A stretch of DNA of 64,000 nucleotides from positions 37,211,550-37,275,549 of the forward strand of contig CM067444.1 of the NCBI GenBank assembly GCA_034508935.3, in the 5' to 3' direction. Position numbers and translations under genes: made by a program. This document shows, piece by piece, positions 44,957-64,000 of this stretch. Source of the stretch: Berghia stephanieae. Lineage: Eukaryota; Mollusca; Gastropoda; Nudibranchia; Aeolidiidae. The notes under the pieces are model-generated. The model had not been told where the DNA came from. It did not search any database and saw nothing but the letters and a program-made list of their open reading frames with translations. Every line of letters starts with the position of its first letter. Positions within the stretch are counted from its first letter, which is position 1.

Positions 44957-45825
44957 CATTGTAGCCTGTTAGAAGCATTGTACCCTGTTAGAAACATTGT
45001 TTGTTTTTGTTTTTAAGGGTTTTACGGCGCTTGCAACACATTTAGGTTATATCAGCGCCAGTAAAAAGGAAGAAAATGGGATAGTAACAAGTTCTAGAAT
45101 TACAATTAAAGCACTCAAGAGAAAGTAAGACAAAGGGGAATTGGGAACAAATAGGGATCAGATGTAGATTCCAAGAGCATACCACCAATGTACTTAGTTT
45201 GAGATCACCTATAAGTCTAATCCAGACACAAGCACAAAATCCAACAACGAGGAACACACTCAAATGCTTACATTATACATTCAAAATAAAAATAATAATA
45301 CATAACAGAGAGATGATTTACAAGGAAAAAAATATCATCTCCCAAAACAATAACTATGCATTTGACTGTTTCCCTCCCAGCCAGGACTCCGACCAGGGCC
45401 AGGAAAAAACCAAGTAATCTCATTCCAAGACAAAGGCAGAAAACATGTTGGAAAACAAATATAAGGGTATAGAAGACACAGTATGGACCTCCCTGCCCGC
45501 TATGGGAGGTCAGGATCCCCACCCAGTTAGAAACATTGTACCCTGTTAGAAACATTGTAGCCTGTTAGAAACATTGTACCTTGTTAGAAACATTGTAGCC
45601 TGTTAGAAACATTGTACCTTGTTAGAAACATTGTAGCCTGTTAGAAACATTGTACCTTGTTAGAAACATTGTAGCCTGTTAGAAACATTGTACCTTGTTA
45701 GAAACATTGTAGCCTGTTAGAAACATTGTACCCTGTTAGAAACATTGTACCTTGTTAGAAACATTGAACCCTGTTAGAAACATTGCACCCTGTTGGAAAC
45801 ATTGCACCGTGTTGGAAACATTGAA
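44957..45825. repeat. minisatellite, 19/38-bp unit, split by a retroposon
   Basis: Units of TTAGAAACATTGTACCYTG, alternating with TAGCCTG forms to make a 38-bp higher-order unit, lie at 44957-45000 and 45527-45825. The gap is the family E copy. Confidence 0.92.
45001..45526 (-). mobile_element. A-tailed retroposon family E, second long copy, inside a minisatellite
   Basis: Inverse copy of 33712-34239, with the tail at its left end and a hairpin stem at 45026-45031/45054-45059. It is flanked by TTAGAAACATTGT (44988-45000 and 45527-45539), which is also the unit of the surrounding minisatellite, so duplication and tandem copy cannot be told apart. Confidence 0.85.
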
Positions 45826-47625
45826 TATTGTTTTTAAGAATGGTGTCCATGATAGATTTGATGTTAAAAATGTTCCCAGTGTGAAAGTCAAAGGACATTG
45901 AAAATGGTCAGTAAGTAGATGAGTGACAATGGCTGTAAATTTAATTCTATGTCCTCAGTGGTTAGCCTTTGATTTGTGCATTTTACCTTGAATTTCAGGT
46001 TAATTCGCCTCGCTCAGACATTGACAACAGGTATTGTAAGAGTGTGAGTATAAAAATGGCACCTCGAAGGCAACACATTCCAATTGAAAAGTAAATTTGT
46101 TCCAATATGATCTGCAGGAGGAATAAATCTAATTTTACAAAGCCCAATGACCAAGATCAGAACTCTGATATGCCTTGCAGAAAACGGATTACTGATCTAC
46201 CTACCCCAAGTGCCATTATTGGAAAAGGCTCTTTATTTCACCTCTTCCTCACAAGACCTTCTCCGTGTTTTCTTTGACCTCCCAACCTTCCTTTTTCCCT
46301 GAGGGCTCTATCTAGTTCACGAATGAAAGCTATGACAACAGTGAATACTATCATCAGGTAGAATAAACTTATCCAGATGATATCTCAAACATCATTTAAA
46401 CTAATCTATAAGGATTTTACTCGTAACAACCAGAGTGTAAATGTTGGCAACAACCAGTCAACCAGGAAAAGGCAACTCCCCATACCTCAAACTAGAACAA
46501 AGTTGTCCATTTTGATGACCTTAAGATAAGAGACATTCGCTTAGTTGCAGGTTACCTTCCAACAGCTCACATTTGGGTCTAATTTTATCTTGATGTGTCA
46601 GTGTGAGGCATAGTTAGTATTTCAAAAGGTGTGGGAACTCATTCAATGGAACAATAACAACTTAACCCGTCTGGCTCAACCAAGATCTAAGGACAAAGGA
46701 AGATCAGCAACTGAATCTCAATACCATTGAGGATCTTCACACATTGCAAACAATTGCTGCGGAATGACAACATTGGTTAGACCTAAAGGACGACCTGGTG
46801 GAGGCAGCTGAGGCGTCCCAGTCCGATGACAGAGATGCCAAAAGTCCATAAGTCATATAAGTCATATATAGTATTTAACATTCAAGATCTCAAAACAACA
46901 GGTTGTTATTTGACATATTTCAGACATACACCCCACGGCGAATAAAACTAACGTAATTTTTGACTCTTTAGTTTTTGCTTTGATCTTGCTGGATCCCCCG
47001 TGCCACCCACTGTGCATCTTCCCCTGTCGCCCATTCCACTCCCCTGATCACAGGCAAATCACTGATAACAGGGAACTTCACCTGTCACAAGTGATTAATT
47101 ACCTGCACCTTCGTCAGTTGAAACAAGGGGAGGTAATCCAGGTCCGAAAACAAGGGTGATAATATCAAAAACTGCATAAGAAATGCACTCCTTACATCAT
47201 TTACTACTGGATGCCTATGTGTCACACACGATTTCTTTTCTGATTTTTTAATATTTTAAGTTTCTGTGGTAACTATATATATTTTTGTGAAGTGCCAATT
47301 GGATTATAAAGCAGATAAGAATATTTCAAATTAGTGAGTGAAATTGTTCTGTCCACCGTATATCATTGATTAAAATATTTTTAAAACATGTTTTGTCACC
47401 ATGAGGGTCATATTTTCTTACACCCAAAAATAATACAATAAATTTGCAAATAGTATGTCCAAAAAGTACGCTTAATTCACACGAAATAAAAAAGTTATGA
47501 TTATTTAAAATCCGGGCAATCCGTTGTGTGAAATAACATTATTATTTTTGGTTGAGTGATTTTATTTTTTTATATTAATTTTATTTGTGGTACTGAAACC
47601 ATTTTTTTTTGTACTACAGACAAGA
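45826..47625. other. 5' flank of the RAG1-like ORF
   Basis: No repeat family of this window is seen here except short fragments. A mirrored ATTACCTGCACCTT / AAGGGGAGGTAAT palindrome sits at 47098-47140, and a splice-acceptor-like T tract plus AG at 47605-47619. Promoter and any upstream exon are not identifiable by eye. Confidence 0.5.
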
Positions 47626-50553
47626 ATGGAACATTCTCTTGAAACTCATATAACAAAACTAAATAATCTATGTAGACTTTGTGGCAAAAGATGTTTGAAC
47701 AGACAACAGAGTCGCAAAAAGATTACCATCAGAAATGTGTCTGATTTCAGTAAGGACATTTGTATTATTTGTCGTGTTAATATAGATAAAGACTCTAAAA
47801 ATGTTCAATCTCCTGCTATATGTAGAACATGTATTACAACTCTAACTAACATTAAACGTAGAGGTAGTGAAGCATCACAGAATCAACTCATAGATAGGAT
47901 ATGTGATAGTGATAAGATTTGGAATTGTTTTGACTCCAGTCTCAGTGAGAGTCAATGCTCATCATGTTCAGCATACAACTCTTTCAACAAAGGAAATAAA
48001 TTCACAAAAAACAAAATTGACCTTTCAACTGATACTTCTTTTCCTAGAGAGGTTTTTGAACTTTCATCAAATCTGTATGACAATCACAATGCAGAGGACA
48101 CAGAGTTAGCAAACAACACAAGTTCAGTGACAATTCATTCAAATTTACATCGAGACACAACAAAAAATAGCTCAGATACAGCACATGAATTAAATACACA
48201 AATAGCAAATGATGAGGACAATGATGCAGATGTACTTAGGCGTCTTGCAAGACCGATTGCTGGTGAGGACTCAGAAAAAACATTCACGAGAAACAAAAAC
48301 ATGATCTCTGATTCAAGACCAATTTCACCTTTATTTGAAAATGATAATGTTTTCCCCGACCCTGTTGCCAAATCGACGCCCATAAAAAAACAGAAGGACA
48401 TGTCAACAAGCCCATTCAAGACACCACCATCAAAAAAGCCAATATTAGTTGATAGCACAACATCACCCTTGACCAAAGGCCCTGTCATTGTCGTACCATT
48501 ACAAGACAAAGATACACCACTGAACAATGAGGAGCTTTTTCTACACACACATTATGCTAAAAGACAAATGAAAGTATCAGGGGACAAAAACACTTTACGA
48601 TTTAAAATTGGAGGGCAACCCCTTGTATTTCAAAAAGTTATACAGCCACGAAAACCATCAGCTGTCTCCAGTTCTCCACAAAGAAAGAAAAGAGCTAAGG
48701 TAATAGAGAATGTGAGGTTGCAAATGAGTGGGATGACGGATGATGATGTTCTGTGTCAGAGGGTTTCTGAATTCAAGAGGATAAAGGGGAAAGGGAAGAC
48801 GGAATTTGAAAGAATAATGGGGTTTAGAAAAAAATTATCTGTCCAGGAAGCACTAGGAATGAAGGAAAGTATGAATATATCATACCATCAATTCAAGATT
48901 CAAAACAGTATTTTAAAATCTTTAAGCGCCACCCATCTTCCACACGAGCATGCAGTTAGGTCACTACAAAAACATTTAACAGGGGACGATATTGTTATAA
49001 AAAGGATGTTTTTTGAAGACCCGAAGTCAACAGAACAAGCAGAAATGAATGATGCTTTCATCAAGGACTTATCTGATTTTGTATCACGGATGCTGGAGAA
49101 GCACGACAGCAAGGGCTCACTCACATGGCATAATGGCAGTATACCAGAAGATGAGATTTGGATAAAAGTGGGCGGTGACCATGGGAAGGGCAGTTTCAAG
49201 ATGGCACTTCACATTCTAAATATAATTAAGCCAAATGCCAGGGACAACACCTATATGATATCAATAGCTAAAGTTCACGATACAACACACAATATTAAGA
49301 TAATCATAGATCATTTAAATCCACAATTTGATGCTCTGAAATCTTTAGAATGGAGAGGCAAGAAAGTTAGACTGTTTATTTTTGGAGACTACTGGTTCTT
49401 ATCCAAATTGTATGGAATCTCAGGACCCTCTGGTACCTATCCATGTCTCTGGTGCCTTGCCAGCAAAAAGACAATGCAAAGCCAACTACAATGTTTAGCT
49501 TCTGAGAAGAGAACTCTTTCGTCCATGAATGACAATTATGAGGAATTTAAAAATAACGGAGAAGAGCTTAGCAAAGCGAGGCAGTATAACAATGTCATCC
49601 ATTCACCTATGATATCCATTGGTCTAGACCATGTAGCGCCTCCATATCTGCATTTGCTTCTTGGCATTGTCACCAAACATCACAAAAATCTAGAAAATGA
49701 ACTGAATGCATTTGATGACGAAATCTCTGAGGAAAGAGCTACACTTTCAGGGTTGAAGGAGAAATCTTACTATAGAAAGTATGGCCGGTGTTGGGAAAAG
49801 GCTGTTGCATTAAAAACAGATAAAGACTTTGTACGAACATGCCTTGTCATGAGTGATACGAAAGTCGAAAAGAGGAGGTGGGAGAAGCAACTTAAAAAGA
49901 TAAAGAAAAAATTGCAAGACATGAAAGAATGTAAAGAAAGTATCATCGGACCAGTTAGAAAAGCAATACAAAACGTTTTAGATCAGAATAAAATTGTCAG
50001 ACAAGCATTTCACGGTGGCCACTTCATTGGCAATCACTGCCACAAATACATAAAGAAAGAAATCTACATAGACCTTACAAAGACAGCTATACATGCAGTT
50101 AGTACAAACACCCAAAGAGACACAATAATCACGAAAATAATTCAACTTGAGATCAAATATAATACTTTAAATGACAGCTACAGAGATGTACATAAATTAG
50201 TATCCCATTCAAATCCCATGTCATCAGAAGAAATTGAAAAAGCAGAGGAAGCCGTCACAAGGTATTTGCAGAATTACAGAGAAGCATTCCCTCACTCAAT
50301 TACCCCCAAATTACATATATTGGAAATGCACTGCATTGACTGGTTGAAGCGATATAAGATAGGGTTAGGATTCCATGGAGAGCAAGGTGGTGAACTGCTC
50401 CACTCTAGCATAGGGAAGATTGAAAAAAGAGCAGGAGGACTTCGAAGTGAAAAAGCAAAATTGTCTTTCACAATGGAAACATCATTGCTTCAAGTTGAAC
50501 CAGACGTCAGTAGTCACTTCATAAGGGCCCCGAATAGTAATCCTAAATATTAG
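47626..50553 (+). CDS. RAG1-like transposase-type protein, 975 aa, single open exon
   Basis: Uncharacterised protein with RAG1/Transib-like layout. Three N-terminal CxxC pairs, C16/C19 (LCRLCGKR), C66/C69 (AICRTC) and C111/C114 (QCSSC), repeat the order CRICGNR / EFCHDC / SCDIC of the RAG1 zinc-binding dimerisation region; an extra pair is C46/C49. Residues about 115-450 are a Ser/Asn/Lys-rich linker with a basic patch (PQRKKRAK, about 351-358). The RNase-H-like core has D518 (VGGDHGKGSF), D588 (FIFGDYWF), C607/C610 (YPCLWC), H897/H902 (LHILEMH) and E919/E923 (FHGEQGGEL). D588-C607 is 19 residues and H897-H902 five, as in mouse RAG1 D708-C727 and H937-H942. The first in-frame ATG is at 47626; upstream codons are open but lack ATG and contain a splice-acceptor-like T tract-AG at 47619. 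No in-frame stop or frameshift. It may be a transposon gene or a domesticated copy. Superfamily assignment rests on motifs read by eye. Confidence 0.78.
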   Translation: MEHSLETHITKLNNLCRLCGKRCLNRQQSRKKITIRNVSDFSKDICIICRVNIDKDSKNVQSPAICRTCITTLTNIKRRGSEASQNQLIDRICDSDKIWNCFDSSLSESQCSSCSAYNSFNKGNKFTKNKIDLSTDTSFPREVFELSSNLYDNHNAEDTELANNTSSVTIHSNLHRDTTKNSSDTAHELNTQIANDEDNDADVLRRLARPIAGEDSEKTFTRNKNMISDSRPISPLFENDNVFPDPVAKSTPIKKQKDMSTSPFKTPPSKKPILVDSTTSPLTKGPVIVVPLQDKDTPLNNEELFLHTHYAKRQMKVSGDKNTLRFKIGGQPLVFQKVIQPRKPSAVSSSPQRKKRAKVIENVRLQMSGMTDDDVLCQRVSEFKRIKGKGKTEFERIMGFRKKLSVQEALGMKESMNISYHQFKIQNSILKSLSATHLPHEHAVRSLQKHLTGDDIVIKRMFFEDPKSTEQAEMNDAFIKDLSDFVSRMLEKHDSKGSLTWHNGSIPEDEIWIKVGGDHGKGSFKMALHILNIIKPNARDNTYMISIAKVHDTTHNIKIIIDHLNPQFDALKSLEWRGKKVRLFIFGDYWFLSKLYGISGPSGTYPCLWCLASKKTMQSQLQCLASEKRTLSSMNDNYEEFKNNGEELSKARQYNNVIHSPMISIGLDHVAPPYLHLLLGIVTKHHKNLENELNAFDDEISEERATLSGLKEKSYYRKYGRCWEKAVALKTDKDFVRTCLVMSDTKVEKRRWEKQLKKIKKKLQDMKECKESIIGPVRKAIQNVLDQNKIVRQAFHGGHFIGNHCHKYIKKEIYIDLTKTAIHAVSTNTQRDTIITKIIQLEIKYNTLNDSYRDVHKLVSHSNPMSSEEIEKAEEAVTRYLQNYREAFPHSITPKLHILEMHCIDWLKRYKIGLGFHGEQGGELLHSSIGKIEKRAGGLRSEKAKLSFTMETSLLQVEPDVSSHFIRAPNSNPKY

Positions 50554-50658
50554 AATGATATCACTCCTTTCTGCTTGGTGTTGAAAATAGATGAGAAACT
50601 ATTATTAAACTGTTTATTTGTTTTCATAATGGTGTTGCTTGCATTGTGCTTAGACATG

Positions 50659-50998
50659 TTTTTTTTTGTTTGTTTGTTGCTTTAGGTCTCTTCCAACACA
50701 ATTGAGGTTATATGAGAGACCGCTGAAACAAAAAAACAAGCAATCTAACAAAAATAGTACAAATGCAAATCAAAATCATAACCTAAAGATATCATAAGCT
50801 AAATTATAAATAACCAAGAACAAACAGGCAGAAGATTTACAGAAAAAAAAATATCCCCTGTCAAAAATACAATCACAAACCAAAGAAGCAGGATAGGCTA
50901 GTAAAGAGAAGAAGAAACGACATCACTATCGGATCGTACACCCATGCGAACATCATAGGTATATGATTCAAGGGTGATGCTCCCATCCAACCACCCGC
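50659..50998 (-). mobile_element. 340-bp A-tailed retroposon with 13-bp target duplication
   Basis: GTGCTTAGACATG borders it at 50646-50658 and 50999-51011. The left (3') end has an A-rich tail, then a hairpin with stem GGTCTC/GAGACC (50685-50690, 50716-50721). The loop shares CAACACA and AGGTTATAT with family E, although the stem differs. It sits about 100 bp beyond the RAG1-like stop codon. Confidence 0.85.
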
Positions 50999-51011
50999 GT
51001 GCTTAGACATG

Positions 51012-51764
51012 AAACTTCGTTAGTTGTGATGTGTGAAAATAGAAGAGATAGTGATAGAAATATTTCTTAGTAAATATATTACTGACAATGTGATCGGGAA
51101 TGTGAGAAACCATAGAATTTTTATTATTAATTAATGAAATATGACATCAAGTGAATCTTATTCATAAGGAATAATTGGATATCAGTTTTATAAGACACAC
51201 ACTAACACGTCATCTAATGTGACTGACTAATTTGTGGACAGGATACTGGTGGATTTGATAAGGAGTTACCACAATATCAAGACCTCTCACAGGACTGCCA
51301 GGTCTGAACATGCCATAAAACTTACATACACTTTTTCCTCATTCTCTTCTGCTTCTGATTATCCCAAAATTATTTGCCTGTGCGGTGACTTATGCTATTT
51401 ATTCACATGCTTCTTACCAATTATAGTTATGATCTTGTATTGAATTATATTACAACTCATGGAGAGTGGCGTTGCAAAACCATTAGGTTCATAACCATAC
51501 AAATGGTATGACAATATTCTTTACATTATGAAGAACAAGAATATATGAATAAGAAAAAGTTACGTCAACGGATTATTGAGCAACGATTATTTGAAAATAT
51601 CAATAAAATGCAGAATCCAAGAGCAAACATACAGGTAGCAAAAATGCCGATGCCGGTAGCATGATGAGTCATCGACCTGTCACAACTTGATTAATTACCC
51701 TCCCACCGGTGGAGCGGAGCGCTGGCTCAAACTAAAAGTTCGAGTTTTAGTCACCGTGACCCAC
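51012..51764. other. 3' flank of the RAG1-like ORF
   Basis: AT-rich, no genes. ACCTGTCACAACTTGATTAA at 51675-51694 nearly repeats 47076-47094 in the same orientation. 51706-51755 carries a GTTCGAG box-B-like motif. Confidence 0.5.
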
Positions 51765-51979
51765 ACACATTGACATGTTTGATCAAAACAGACAAAACCA
51801 ACCACCTTGACATATTTCACACAAACACACACACACACACACACCCACACACATTGACATGTTTGATTATGACAGACAAAACCAACTACCTTGACATATT
51901 TCAGACACACACACACACACACACACACATTGACATATTTGATTATGACAGACAAAACCAACTACCTTGACATATTTCA

Positions 51980-52022
<43 letters not shown>

Positions 52023-52140
52023 ATGTTTGATTATGGCAGACAAAACCAACCACCTTGACATATTTCAGACACATACACACACACACACAGACACACCTAC
52101 ACACATTGACATGTTTGATTATGGCAGACAAAACCAACCA
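51765..52140. repeat. compound tandem repeat: about 90-bp unit with CA microsatellite
   Basis: Four to five units of TTGACATGTTTGATTATGAC...ACCTTGACATATTTCAGAC, each followed by a CA run of different length. About 70 bp downstream of the CPOX stop codon. Confidence 0.92.
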
Positions 52141-52211
52141 CCAATACAATAATAGTAAATAAATCAACCAATCATTATACAGTACAAAAATGACCAATCA
52201 AAAAACTTGAA

Positions 52212-63779
<11,568 letters not shown>

Positions 63780-64000
63780 CTGGTCCAAATCATGAGATAA
63801 ATTTTATTTAACACTCAAAACATTCATCACAAAAAAAACAAAACAAACAACAAAGGAATTGCATCCATTGATTACTTTACATAGAGACATAAAAGTATTC
63901 TTGCATTACTATTATCACCTGTCATCATTATCATTATCATCATTATCAATGATTATCATTACTATCATTATAATTATTATCATCACCATTATTATGTTTT

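Noticed and set aside
47008-47014. CACTGTG, an RSS heptamer-like string 5' of the RAG1-like ORF
   Set aside because: A single 7-mer with no nonamer at 12/23 spacing and no partner on the other side; expected by chance.
47587-47625. Extension of the RAG1-like ORF upstream, starting at GTG
   Set aside because: Eukaryotic initiation at GTG is not expected, and the stretch contains a splice-acceptor-like sequence; the first ATG at 47626 is used.
48135-49199. Minus-strand ORFs of 99-137 aa
   Set aside because: Antisense shadows of the RAG1-like ORF.

Overview
This window is AT-rich metazoan nuclear DNA, very probably from a marine invertebrate. The genes are split by GT-AG introns, their proteins read like orthologues of vertebrate proteins, and the introns are full of tRNA-derived SINEs, hairpin elements, small DNA transposons, minisatellites and a Penelope-like retroelement. 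I cannot fix the phylum from sequence alone; an ambulacrarian (echinoderm or hemichordate) or a mollusc would both fit. Products were recognised by reading translated exons against remembered family sequences, not by a search.

Layout. (1) About 2.3-30.5 kb, minus strand: twelve coding exons of a DENND5-type DENN/RUN-domain Rab GEF, running off the left edge. Its introns hold most of the left-hand repeats, including a Penelope-like element (about 19-22.3 kb) and a large inverted duplication (26.6-30.0 kb). (2) 31.06-37.30 kb, plus strand: six coding exons of WASHC3 (CCDC53), a WASH-complex subunit, head-to-head with DENND5 across about 0.58 kb. (3) 37.3-52.2 kb: repeat-rich intergenic DNA with two large minisatellites, a TIR element with TAA duplication, a pogo/Tigger-type MITE and, at 47.6-50.55 kb, one uninterrupted 975-codon plus-strand ORF. 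(4) 52.2-63.8 kb, minus strand: ten coding exons of coproporphyrinogen-III oxidase (CPOX, haem synthesis), with the N-terminus beyond the right edge.

The most interesting object is the 975-aa ORF. Its N-terminal CxxC motifs follow the order and context of the RAG1 zinc-binding (dimerisation) region. Its C-terminal half has the RAG1/Transib-like order: acidic residue, acidic residue plus CxxC, HxxxxH, glutamate. The spacings D-19-C and H-5-H are identical to RAG1. It is open throughout and may be an intact RAG1-like transposase (similar to the molluscan N-RAG-TP idea) or a host-retained copy. No RAG2/Kelch partner and no convincing terminal inverted repeats were found.

DENND5 and WASHC3 both act in endosomal membrane traffic and probably share a bidirectional promoter. 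CPOX is functionally unrelated. Two conserved genes each lack one base in a homopolymer (WASHC3 exon 2; CPOX at the junction before the GGGG motif), which suggests assembly indels rather than real loss.
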